Both the position numbers and the translations under genes were made by a program. A DNA stretch of 64,000 nucleotides, taken from positions 1 through 64,000 of the forward strand of contig NZ_JBDPMD010000017.1 of NCBI RefSeq assembly GCF_039871875.1, read 5' to 3'. This DNA is from Sphaerisporangium sp039871875 (GTDB taxonomy: Bacteria; Actinomycetota; Actinomycetes; Streptosporangiales; Streptosporangiaceae). Under the pieces are notes generated by a model. That model worked only from the letters and a program-made list of their open reading frames with translations, was not told the DNA's origin and did not search any database. Of the stretch, positions 17,401 to 25,812 are shown one piece after another. Every line of letters begins with the position of its first letter. Within the stretch, counting starts at the first letter, position 1.

Positions 17401-17411
17401 ACATCGGATGT
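17401..17411. promoter_or_regulatory. FadR/GntR-type operator candidate
   Basis: ACATCGGATGT is a perfect 11-bp inverted repeat (ACATC-G-GATGT) 35 bases upstream of the FadR-type regulator start. This length and form are usual for the FCD-domain subgroup of GntR regulators, so autoregulation is likely. Confidence 0.55.
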
Positions 17412-17445
17412 TTGTGTCGTGACGTAGTTCTCCACATGGGGTGAT

Positions 17446-18123
17446 GTGCAGGTGGCGGTCACCGACGCCGCGATCGACAAGATCAAGGGGATGATCGTCT
17501 CCGGCGAGCTGGCCCCCGGTGCCCGGCTGCCCAAGGAGGCCGACCTCGCGGAACGCCTCGGCCTCTCCCGCAACTCCCTGCGCGAGGCCGTCCGCGCCCT
17601 CTCCCTGATCAACGTCCTCGACGTCCGCCAGGGCGACGGCACCTACGTCACCAGCCTCGAACCCCGCCTCCTCCTGGACGCCCTCTCCTTCGTCGTCGAC
17701 TTCCACCGCGACGACACCGTGCTGGAGTTCTTCCAGGTCCGCCGCATCCTGGAGCCCGCCGCCACCGCCATGGCCGCCACCAGCATGACCCCCGAGGACG
17801 TAGAAGACCTGAAAGGCATCCTCGACGCCCTCCCCGCCAACCCCACCATCGAGGAACTGGTCGCCAACGACCTCGAATTCCACCAGCGGATAGCCGTGGG
17901 CTCCGGCAACACCGTCCTCGCATCGCTGATCGAGAGCCTTTCCGCCCCCACCGCGAGAGCGAGGATCTGGCGCGGCCTCACCCAGGAGGGGGCCACCCTC
18001 AAAACCCAGGAGCAGCACCTCGCCATCTACGACGCCATCGCCACCCACCAACCGGAGATCGCCCGGAGCTGGGCCACCGTCCACATCTCCGGCGTGGAGG
18101 AATGGCTGCGCCGCGCGCTCTAG
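17446..18123 (+). CDS. FadR-subfamily GntR regulator (FCD domain)
   Basis: A 225-residue regulator with an N-terminal GntR winged helix (ELAPGARLPKEADLAERLGLSRNSLREAVRAL) and an all-helical FCD domain carrying the metal/ligand residues (NDLEFHQRIAVGSGN and EQHLAIYDAI). Such regulators sense carboxylates or sugar acids. The GTG at 17446 is used; its Shine-Dalgarno is weak. No clear target gene adjoins it, since the next gene is convergent, so it may act at a distance. Confidence 0.86.
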   Translation: MQVAVTDAAIDKIKGMIVSGELAPGARLPKEADLAERLGLSRNSLREAVRALSLINVLDVRQGDGTYVTSLEPRLLLDALSFVVDFHRDDTVLEFFQVRRILEPAATAMAATSMTPEDVEDLKGILDALPANPTIEELVANDLEFHQRIAVGSGNTVLASLIESLSAPTARARIWRGLTQEGATLKTQEQHLAIYDAIATHQPEIARSWATVHISGVEEWLRRAL

Positions 18124-18416
18124 CGCCTCCTGGGCCGTCCGGACGGCTCGGGCCGGTTGGCGATCCAGCGCAGCAGCCGGAACGCCCGTTCGCTGATCAC
18201 TTCGGATCCGAACAACGCCGCGGCGGCCACGGTGAGCGCGAGGCAGCTTTCCGCGCCGACGAGCACCGCGCCCATCAACGGGTGCGCCAGCCATGCCAGA
18301 GCGGGCCCGCCGAGGCCGGCGGCGCCGAACCCGAGCGCCCGGACATATCCCGTGGCGCCGTTCACCATCGTCGTGCCGGCGTTTCCCGGCGGCTCGCGGT
18401 CCGGCGGCCGGCTCAT
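18120..18416 (-). CDS. Small membrane protein
   Basis: A 98-residue frame with two hydrophobic segments (ALGFGAAGLGGPALAWLAHPLMG and VLVGAESCLALTVAAAALFG) and a basic C-terminus. Its tail overlaps the FadR gene end by four bases in convergent orientation. The base composition fits coding DNA of this genome. Function unknown. Confidence 0.5.
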   Translation of the reverse strand: MSRPPDREPPGNAGTTMVNGATGYVRALGFGAAGLGGPALAWLAHPLMGAVLVGAESCLALTVAAAALFGSEVISERAFRLLRWIANRPEPSGRPRRR

Positions 18417-18740
18417 GGCGCGCCACCGGTCGCGGACCCGGCGGGAGGCCGCGCGTGGACGGGCCGGCCCGCCGGGTGAGGTTCACCTGCCTTTGGAAGG
18501 GATATTGTTACCCCTTCCGCTTGCGGCGGTACCGATTCCGATTGCACAGTCGAAATGGACACTTCGGACCTCTTCCGAGTTGAGGTCTGAAGGGCCACCC
18601 CTGAGTTCAGCGATCTCTTGCTTGGCGGCGGAATCGCCGAAGGAGGGGGTGGCCGGTTCATCGGGGATGTTCGCATCGACGGCGCCGCGTGATTCACGTG
18701 GGTGCCACGCGGGCCGGCGTGCTGCTTGTGTCGGGGAACG
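18417..18740. other. 324-bp intergenic region, lower G+C
   Basis: No convincing gene. A minus-strand frame (18413-18697) exists, but its third codon positions are not G+C-biased. A hairpin GGAAGGG (18495-18501)/CCCTTCC (18512-18518) flanks an A+T-rich loop. The region probably holds promoters and untranslated leader. Confidence 0.5.
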
Positions 18741-19322
18741 CTAAGGTCGTTCGTCCTGCGGGACGACCTGCGCGGTCGCCTTGGGCGGGGGCTTCCTCGG
18801 CCGCGGCGGCCGTTCGAACCGCGAACCCGTGAACCCCACCGGCTGATGGCCTTCCTCCCAGCGCGGCTCCGGCTGCCTCCGCGTCTCGGGCCGGACGGGC
18901 ACCGTGATCTCCGGCCGGCCGGGCACCGTGTCCTGCACGTCGACGGGCGGCGCCGTGGGGGTGAGCTCCACCGGCGCGCCCTGCTGCAACATCCGCATCA
19001 CGACGTTCAACTGGTTGTCGGTGTCGGGGTCGGGGTAGAGCAGCATGTCGATGAACCAGGCCAGCACCTCACCGGCGTGGAAGAGCCGCAGGGTGTCCTG
19101 AGCCGTGGTGCGGCTCAACTCGGGAAAGCAGCGGACCCCCTGCTCCAGGAGCGCCCTTTCGAGGTCCGCGCCCATGACGGCTTTGATCCTCGTCGTGGGT
19201 TCCCCGGAGATGTCACGCAACAACGCGGTCACTTCGCCGCGGTCGATGGTCAGGTAAGGCTGCCCGCCCAGGCGCTGCCGCAGCGTCTGCGCGAGTTTGA
19301 CAAGATGCGTCCTCGTGGGCAT
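18741..19322 (-). CDS. Conserved-looking hypothetical protein
   Basis: A 193-residue protein starting at the ATG at 19322 with GGGAGG just upstream. Residues 1-125 look like a folded alpha-helical domain (THLVKLAQTLRQRL, GEVTALLRDISGEPTTR, LAWFIDMLLYPDPDTDNQL). The last 65 residues are Pro/Arg-rich and disordered. No membrane segment or signal peptide is present. I do not recognise the family. It is divergent from a Ser/Thr kinase gene. Confidence 0.65.
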   Translation of the reverse strand: MPTRTHLVKLAQTLRQRLGGQPYLTIDRGEVTALLRDISGEPTTRIKAVMGADLERALLEQGVRCFPELSRTTAQDTLRLFHAGEVLAWFIDMLLYPDPDTDNQLNVVMRMLQQGAPVELTPTAPPVDVQDTVPGRPEITVPVRPETRRQPEPRWEEGHQPVGFTGSRFERPPRPRKPPPKATAQVVPQDERP

Positions 19323-19687
19323 CGCGCCTCCCCCGGAACTCCGGGAAAAAGTAAAAACAGTTAAATCCTTACTACCCCAGATCGGGAAGGAATGTCCGCG
19401 TGGACACCACTTCCCGGATCGCCGGTGACCGGGGTTCTCGCTGGTCAGCGACATCGCCCGGCAAAAGCATCGCCCTGGGTAACGAAAATATCACCTGAAG
19501 CTGGACGCGATATCCGTCCCCATATATGACGAACAGTTTTCGGCTTCGCCGGATACGCGACAATGAGAACGTTCAATAACAAGCGGAGTGGAGACGGCCA
19601 CCCCGACGCGCCGGCCCTCTCCACGGCGTACCACCCGCTTCGGTGAGAGATCCTGTCAGGAGGGGGCGATGTGGTAGGGATGTGCAC
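19323..19687. other. 365-bp divergent promoter region
   Basis: The region between the hypothetical gene and the kinase is clearly A+T-richer than its flanks (for example around 19350-19375 and 19485-19580). It has no convincing ORF, tRNA or repeat. It most likely carries both promoters. Confidence 0.5.
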
Positions 19688-21226
19688 ATGTCGGAGGTGG
19701 AGTCGCTTTCGGGAGAGGACCCCGAGCGGCTGGGTGAGTATCGGCTGATCGGGCGGCTCGGGGAGGGTGGGCAGGGGACCGTGTTCCTCGGGGTGACCGA
19801 GGGAGACGCTCGTGTCGCGGTGAAGCTGATGCGGTCGCGGCTGGACGACGAGCGGGCGCGGCGGAGGTTCGTGGGGGAAGTGGAGGCGGTGCGGCGGGTC
19901 GCGCCGTTCTGTACGGCGCAGGTGCTGGACGCGGATCTTTACGGGGATCGGCCGTACATCGTCAGCGAGTACGTCGAAGGGGTGTCGCTGCAGCGGTATG
20001 TGACGACGGAAGGGCCCCGGATCGGTGGGGCGATGGAGCGGATCGCGGTGGGGACGGCCACGGCGCTGGCGGCCATTCACGGGGCGGGGGTGGTGCACCG
20101 GGACTTCAAGCCGGGGAACGTGCTGCTGGGCATGGACGGGCCGCGGGTCATCGACTTCGGGATCTCGCGGCTGATGGACACGGCCACCACCACGGGACGG
20201 CTGCCGGTCGGCACGCCGGCGTACATCTCGCCCGAGCTGCTCAAGGGCGAGCGCGCCGGGCCCGCGGCCGACATGTTCGGATGGGCACTCACCGTGGCCT
20301 TCACGGCCAGCGGCCGGCACGCGTACGCCGCGGCGTCCCTGGAAGCGGTGTTCGGCCGCATCCTGTTCGGCGAGCCCGACCTGGACCCGCTGTCCGGCCC
20401 GCTGCGCGAACTCGTCGAGGAATGCCTCAAACCCGACCCGGACGACCGCCCCACCGCCGAAGAGGTCCTCCGCTACCTCATCGCCCGCCGTACGTCCTCC
20501 GCCCCGGCTCCGCTCTCGGCGGAGAGACGCCCCACCGCGGACGTCGAACTCCCCGGAGGCGAGGTCCTGGAAGCCGGCGCGTCACTGGCGGCACAGAAAC
20601 CCTCTCTCGCCGACCTCGTGCAGACCCCCGCCACCCACGTCGAGGAAGCCGCCACCCTGCCCTTCGACCGCCAGACCGGCGAGCACGACGACCCTCCGAC
20701 GCTCACCTTCCGCCTGGAACAGGAGGAACCCGGCGACGGAGACCTCTCGCCGCCGTCCCCGCCCGACACCCTGGAGACCCACCCCGGGCCACCGCGCCGC
20801 CGCAGGCCACGCTGGGCCGCCCGCGTGGCGGCGCTGGCCCTCCTGGTCGCCGGCACGGCGGGGGCCGCCCTGTGGCTCGGCATGACCGGCCACCTGGTCA
20901 CCCCGCCCGCCCTGTTCGCCGGCAAGTGGACCGGCACCGCCGCGCACCCCACGGCCCGCCAGGTCTTCCCCGTCGAGATCGACCTCCCCGAGGGCGCCCC
21001 CGGCACCATGCGCTGGGGCCTCACCCTCCACTGCTCAGGCACCCTCCACAGCGCCACCACCACCGAATCCACGGCCACGTACCGTCTGACCGAGGTCGCC
21101 GGCACCCCCTGTCACCCCGGCACCCTGACCCTGACCAGAACCGGCCAGGACCAGCTCACCTTCCAGGTGATCCGGCAGGGCGAGACGACCCCCCGCTACT
21201 CCGGCACCGCCGTCCGGACGAGCTGA
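19688..21226 (+). CDS. Membrane Ser/Thr protein kinase (PknB-like catalytic domain)
   Basis: A 512-residue Hanks-type kinase. The glycine loop GEGGQGTVF, the catalytic Lys in AVKLM (K46), HRDFKPGNVLL (D139) and DFG (156-158) are all intact. The activation segment ends in GTPAYISPELL. A Pro-rich juxtamembrane linker of about 100 residues follows. One helix (about 376-398) anchors it, leaving an external domain of about 110 residues with two Cys that is not a PASTA repeat. The ATG at 19688 is preferred over an upstream GTG at 19643 because the kinase fold starts shortly after it. Targets are unknown. Confidence 0.93.
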   Translation: MSEVESLSGEDPERLGEYRLIGRLGEGGQGTVFLGVTEGDARVAVKLMRSRLDDERARRRFVGEVEAVRRVAPFCTAQVLDADLYGDRPYIVSEYVEGVSLQRYVTTEGPRIGGAMERIAVGTATALAAIHGAGVVHRDFKPGNVLLGMDGPRVIDFGISRLMDTATTTGRLPVGTPAYISPELLKGERAGPAADMFGWALTVAFTASGRHAYAAASLEAVFGRILFGEPDLDPLSGPLRELVEECLKPDPDDRPTAEEVLRYLIARRTSSAPAPLSAERRPTADVELPGGEVLEAGASLAAQKPSLADLVQTPATHVEEAATLPFDRQTGEHDDPPTLTFRLEQEEPGDGDLSPPSPPDTLETHPGPPRRRRPRWAARVAALALLVAGTAGAALWLGMTGHLVTPPALFAGKWTGTAAHPTARQVFPVEIDLPEGAPGTMRWGLTLHCSGTLHSATTTESTATYRLTEVAGTPCHPGTLTLTRTGQDQLTFQVIRQGETTPRYSGTAVRTS

Positions 21227-21232
21227 CGACGC

Positions 21233-21814
21233 TCAGAAGGGGACGGTGAGACACGCCAGCCGCGCCCCCGCCTGCCCGGCGTGCCCGGCACCGGTATGGG
21301 TGTGCTCGGCATGGATCACCACCGACTTCGCCTGCCGATCGGTGAACCGCCACGCCTGCACCGCCTTGGCGACCCCGTTCCCCTGCGCGTCCGTCGTGAA
21401 GTCCAGCCAGATCTCGTTCCGCGGATTGGCGTACTTGGGATCGGTCGAAGGACTCTTCGGATCCTTCATGTGCTGATAGTGCGGCCCCGCGTCGTCTCCT
21501 CTGGCCCCGCACTGGTTCGTATGCGCGTGCGCCCCGTACTGGCGATTGGGCACCAGCCCCCGCGTCCGGAGCATCACTTGCATCCGCCCATCCGCACCGG
21601 GCACATAAGCGACCGCCGCCGCCGCGTTCACCGGCACCAGCTTCTGGTCATACGTAATAGCCTCCCGCCCTTGCGCGTAAGGCTCGAACCGCCCCACCGC
21701 CAGCACTATCTCCCGCTCGTCCACGGCCGGCCCCCCTTGGGCCCACCCGCCGGACGCCCCCGTGAGCAGGCCGAGAGGCACCAGCAGAGCCACGACCCCC
21801 GCGCGCACCGCCAT
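21233..21814 (-). CDS. Secreted Cu/Zn superoxide dismutase-like protein
   Basis: A 193-residue protein with a Sec signal peptide (about residues 1-25, cleavage near GWAQG). SodC-type metal motifs are recognisable: GAHAHTNQCG (two His), GPHYQH (bridging His) and VVIHAEHTH. Intervening loops differ from canonical SodC, so activity is likely but not certain. AAGGAG precedes the ATG. It converges on the kinase gene with six bases between stops. Confidence 0.72.
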   Translation of the reverse strand: MAVRAGVVALLVPLGLLTGASGGWAQGGPAVDEREIVLAVGRFEPYAQGREAITYDQKLVPVNAAAAVAYVPGADGRMQVMLRTRGLVPNRQYGAHAHTNQCGARGDDAGPHYQHMKDPKSPSTDPKYANPRNEIWLDFTTDAQGNGVAKAVQAWRFTDRQAKSVVIHAEHTHTGAGHAGQAGARLACLTVPF

Positions 21815-22059
21815 GATCGCATCTCCTTCGTCCAGCCACCGCCAACTGAATTGTCATATGCCCGATTAACCGGATATGACAGAGATATCCGTGGTGAAAT
21901 TTCCACAAGGCATAGACAACCACGACATGGCAACGACCGGCAGCCGAATCACTCGGCCAGGCTGCGACGAGCGACAAACAGCCGCCTTTAGCGAGATATC
22001 GCCCCAACCGGCGGAATATTTACTATCGCAGCAGTTTCTCCACGGCTGGACGATCTGGG

Positions 22060-22929
22060 TCAGTCGAAGACTTCCTCAATCGTTACGGCGTTGGCGGCAC
22101 GACGGCCCCACGCCTCCAACTGGTCCAGGTCAGTACACGCGAAGACGCGGGCGCGCGTCTCGTCGCACACCGCGAACCCTCGAGCGGACAGCACCGCCAG
22201 AAGCATCTTCGCCTCACCTTTGGCCTCGCCCTCGGCTTCGCCCTGGCCGTACAGGCGACGGGCGAAGTCGCTTTTCCACTCGCGAGTGCCGGTGCTCATC
22301 ATCGCCTCCAGGACGTGCCGGGCTGCTGCGGGAAGCATCGCCAGGACTTCATCAATATAACTCCCGGCCTGGTCGGGATCGATGTGCTCGAACGCGTCGA
22401 GCATCGCTGCCAGGACTTTTTCTCCGTGAGGACTGTCGGCATGGGTCAGCGCGGAGAGGACGGAGAGTTCGGGGTTGGTCTCGGCTTGACGGGGATCGGT
22501 GATGAGGGGGATCTCGTCAGGGCCGAGGACGAGCGGCCGGAGCACCGAGCCGGGATGGCCCAGGGATATCGGACGCCGGCACCAACCGGCGACGGGGGCG
22601 TTCGGAGTGATCACCAGCAGGACCACCGGGCATCGCATCCGAGCACGCAGGGTGGCCAGGTAGGCGGGCCAGCTCCAGGGCTTCGTCATGTCTTCACGGC
22701 GCTGGACCTCCACAATCACGGAGAGGATGGGGGTCTGGCCGGCGAGCAGGCTCACGACGGTGTCGGCGCGATACTCCGTCGGCTTGTGGTCGGCCAGCTC
22801 GCCCGATTCGACCCGCGCCTGATGGTATGCGGGGACGACATCGGGGCAGACGCAACCCAGCAGGTCAGCGGCCAGTGACGGGCGTTCCCTGATGAGTTCG
22901 AGCCAGATCTGGTGTTCCCGGGTCGGCAT
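22060..22929 (-). CDS. Rpn-type PD-(D/E)XK nuclease/putative transposase-like protein
   Basis: A 289-residue protein resembling the Rpn/YhgA family. Features are the N-terminal EHQIWLELIRERPSLAADLL, the nuclease core VIVEVQRRED (E-x-Q form of the PD-(D/E)XK site) and a charged GEAEGEAKGEAK hinge before the C-terminus. Family members promote RecA-independent recombination or act as small mobile-like nucleases. It lies beside a type IV restriction-like gene on the same strand, so both could belong to a DNA-defence neighbourhood. Shine-Dalgarno is weak. Confidence 0.72.
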   Translation of the reverse strand: MPTREHQIWLELIRERPSLAADLLGCVCPDVVPAYHQARVESGELADHKPTEYRADTVVSLLAGQTPILSVIVEVQRREDMTKPWSWPAYLATLRARMRCPVVLLVITPNAPVAGWCRRPISLGHPGSVLRPLVLGPDEIPLITDPRQAETNPELSVLSALTHADSPHGEKVLAAMLDAFEHIDPDQAGSYIDEVLAMLPAAARHVLEAMMSTGTREWKSDFARRLYGQGEAEGEAKGEAKMLLAVLSARGFAVCDETRARVFACTDLDQLEAWGRRAANAVTIEEVFD

Positions 22930-23066
22930 GACCAGAACACTACCAGTACACGATCAAACACTTACCGTAAACAGTGAGATCGCTTCGGGTTCAGCGACCA
23001 GGGCTTGGCGACAACACGGGGGCGAGATGCCAGCCGTCGATCCACGACGCCGGTGGCGGTGCGTCC

Positions 23067-25589
23067 TCAGCCAGGGCCCGCCTCGTCAGCGGCCCGCCCG
23101 GCGCACCAGTCGAGCACGGCGATCACCACGTCCCAGACGGCCTCGTCCGCCATCAGGTCGATCGGGAAAGACGGGTAAAGCTCCAGTTTGGCCGCCGGTA
23201 GGTCGATGCCGGGTGCCTCGTTGAGCCGCCGCCGCAGCTCGTCACGCAACAGGGGATCGACGAACGGGGGGCGTCGCTTCAGCGTGGCGAACGGCACCTC
23301 CACTGTTCTGGTGTAGAAGCGGACGAAGGCCAGCATCTCCTTGCCCCGCTTGACGACGGGGGCGCAGGAGGCGGACGCCGAACGGCCGAACTGCACCTCG
23401 CCGCCACGGCCGCGCCACCAGTCCAGCAGCCGCGACACCGCGCCGGCCGTCTGCGGTCCTTGCTCGTCACCGAGTTGCTGGAAGAAGCGCTGCTCGTGTT
23501 CGCCGACCGGTGTCCCGTCGTCCCCGGCGAGCTCCGCCTCGGTGAGATCCACGGCCATGGGAAGCTCCAGCAGCTCCGCAAGCTCGCGCGCCGAGATCCG
23601 CTGCGCGGGGTCGGCACGGTTCGCCGGGTTCAGCCGTACCCCCTCGGCACGCAGGACGTCACGGACGTCGCGGTCGTCGTGCTCATCCGGCCAGCGGAAC
23701 CTCTCGGCGACCTGACCGGCCGCGTTGAGCACCCGGTGGGCGTTGAACACCCGCGTGCCGGACAGATGGGCGCCGACGGGGACGGCGTGGGAGCCGATCA
23801 GCTCCGCCAGGTCCCCGTACGTCGTCCAGGTTCCCGGGGGCAGCGCCGCGAGCGCCGAGTGCAGCAACGTCCAGTCCCGGGACGGGCCGGCCGGGCCGGC
23901 GTCCACCGGGCCCGGCCAGATGCCGATCGCCCGGGAGGCCAGTTCGTCGGCGCGGGCCTGGATCTCCGCCCTGCTCCACCGCTCCTGCCGGGCGATGTCC
24001 TGGTTCATGGTGATCCCGCTGTGCCGCAGCAGGTCGCGTTTCTCGGCGAAGGGGATGTTGCTCAGCTCGGAGTTGTAGCCGCTGAGCGTGAGGTTGCCCA
24101 GTGTGTGCACGAGCTCCTTGTGCAGCCGGTCGGCGTCCCCTTCCTGCGCCAGCATCTCCCGCCACTCGTCCGTCAGGCTCTGCGGCAGCACGTGCTCGAT
24201 GGTGATCCTCTTGTCGGACAGCTCGACCGGCTCCTTGCCGCCGAACGACTCCTCCAGCCGGCGCAGCACGAGTTTCTGCTGCGCGGCCCGCCCCTGCCAG
24301 TAGAACGCCCGGTTGCGGATGTCGGCCCGGAACTGCTCGTCCGGTGACCAGTACAGCCGAGCTGGGGAAAGGCCCCGACGGACGACGTCGGCCACCGGCG
24401 CGTCCTCGGTCAGCTCCGGCGTCAGCCGCATGAAGATCCTGTTCAGGCTGCCGGTGGTGACCCCTCCCACCAGCCGGCGGACCAGGAAACTCTCGATGTA
24501 GCGCTGCGCCTCGACGACCTCCTCCTCCGTCGCCGCGCCGGCGTCGTGCAACTCCAGCAGCCGCATGACGACCGGGTAGGCGGTGTTGCCCTTCCAGTCG
24601 TTGAGGAACCGCAACCGCGCGTCGATCTCGGAGTTCCCGGCCGGTTCCAGCATGCGCCGCAGGTACCGCGCCCGCCGGGCCAGGTCCTTGACGTACGCCT
24701 CGACGCGCTCCTCCATGCGGGCCCGGTCCGAGGTCGCCTCGCGAAGCAGCTCCTGATGCCCCCGATAGGTGTCGTTGTACTGCGCCTCGTCCCCGCGGTC
24801 GAGGACGAGCGCGAGGTACATGAGCTGATCCATCCCCTTGGCGCCGAGCATGTGCTGCATGGGCAGCCAGTAGGTGTCGTACACGAACTGCCCCATGGTG
24901 GGCAGGTGCATGAAGACGTAGTTCCTGATCAGGTCGACCTGGCTGAGCCGCATCCCCGTGTTGTTGATGGACTCGAAGATCCGGAACGCGTTGTCGTCCC
25001 CCTCCACCACGATCTGCACGAGGTTCAGCCGGTTGAGCACCACGCTCTCGATCCGCGCGATGTCATGCGGATCGGCCGGGTCGTCCACCTCCGTCAGCAT
25101 GGTGCGGAAGAACCGGTACGCCCCCGCGATCAGGCTCGTCGTGTCCCCGAACGGCAGCCCTTCCACACAGTCCTTGAACGCCTGCCGGTCCACCTGCGTG
25201 GGCAGCAACCGGTACCGCATGTCCCCCGGCCGGAACCTGTTGATCAGATGCGTCTCGTTGACCCGGTCCCGGGCCAGCGGATCCTCCGTCATCTGGTAGT
25301 CCCGCAACGCGCACAACGCCACCATCAACGTGGTCAGCCGCTGCTGCCCGTCCACCACCAGCCACTGCGAGTTCTCCGGCGAGTTGTCCGGCCCCGGCGC
25401 CAGCACCACCGACCCGAGAAAGTGACTGTTGTCCCTCCCGTGCTCCAGCCGCTCAGCCTGTAACGCGATGTCCCGCCACAACGTGGCAAGCTGCCCCCGC
25501 TCCCAGGAGTACGGCCGCTGGTACAACGGCACGAGCAGTTGCTTGTCCCCACCGATCAGCCCACGCAACGTCGTCTCGTTGGCCTTCAC
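23067..25589 (-). CDS. GmrSD-like type IV restriction protein with fused alkyltransferase-like domain
   Basis: An 840-residue multidomain protein. Residues 1-400 are DUF262 (GmrS-like): VPLYQRPYSWE at about 20-30 and DGQQRLTTL at 80-88, the nucleotide-hydrolysis motif. About 420-555 are DUF1524 (GmrD-like HNH nuclease): IEHVLPQ (H466) and LGNLTLSGYNSELSN (497-511). About 580-640 resemble the DNA-binding domain of O6-alkylguanine transferase (PGTWTTYGDLAELIG and NAHRVLNAAGQV), but the reactive PCHR Cys is replaced by Ala, as in non-catalytic ATL proteins. The last 170 residues are unassigned. GmrSD-type enzymes cut modified foreign DNA; the ATL module could read base modification. GTG start with AGGAGGG. 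Confidence 0.85.
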   Translation of the reverse strand: MKANETTLRGLIGGDKQLLVPLYQRPYSWERGQLATLWRDIALQAERLEHGRDNSHFLGSVVLAPGPDNSPENSQWLVVDGQQRLTTLMVALCALRDYQMTEDPLARDRVNETHLINRFRPGDMRYRLLPTQVDRQAFKDCVEGLPFGDTTSLIAGAYRFFRTMLTEVDDPADPHDIARIESVVLNRLNLVQIVVEGDDNAFRIFESINNTGMRLSQVDLIRNYVFMHLPTMGQFVYDTYWLPMQHMLGAKGMDQLMYLALVLDRGDEAQYNDTYRGHQELLREATSDRARMEERVEAYVKDLARRARYLRRMLEPAGNSEIDARLRFLNDWKGNTAYPVVMRLLELHDAGAATEEEVVEAQRYIESFLVRRLVGGVTTGSLNRIFMRLTPELTEDAPVADVVRRGLSPARLYWSPDEQFRADIRNRAFYWQGRAAQQKLVLRRLEESFGGKEPVELSDKRITIEHVLPQSLTDEWREMLAQEGDADRLHKELVHTLGNLTLSGYNSELSNIPFAEKRDLLRHSGITMNQDIARQERWSRAEIQARADELASRAIGIWPGPVDAGPAGPSRDWTLLHSALAALPPGTWTTYGDLAELIGSHAVPVGAHLSGTRVFNAHRVLNAAGQVAERFRWPDEHDDRDVRDVLRAEGVRLNPANRADPAQRISARELAELLELPMAVDLTEAELAGDDGTPVGEHEQRFFQQLGDEQGPQTAGAVSRLLDWWRGRGGEVQFGRSASASCAPVVKRGKEMLAFVRFYTRTVEVPFATLKRRPPFVDPLLRDELRRRLNEAPGIDLPAAKLELYPSFPIDLMADEAVWDVVIAVLDWCAGRAADEAGPG

Positions 25590-25812
25590 GACGACCGCCC
25601 TCCTGGAACGCCCCAGTCACGGAAGGCCAATGATGCTCTCACGAACGGTCGCCGGAGGCGAATGGAACACCGGGGAAACGCACCGGTTCCGTCGAAGCGC
25701 GGAAAACCTCACAGGCCGCCTTCTTCAAAGATCAGAAGATAAATCATCACGTTATGCGTTATATGGAGCGTAAACGAGCTGTAGTTGTACAACGAGTTCA
25801 GGAGACGCATTC

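Noticed and set aside
18413..18697. A 94-codon minus-strand frame with an ATGA overlap to the small membrane protein
   Set aside because: Third codon positions lack the strong G+C bias of this genome, and the protein is low-complexity; the overlap is probably chance.
25788..25801. TACAACGAGTTCAG, seven of eight KstR positions
   Set aside because: It overlaps the ribosome binding site region of an unrelated lipoprotein gene and is not palindromic outside the core; likely chance.
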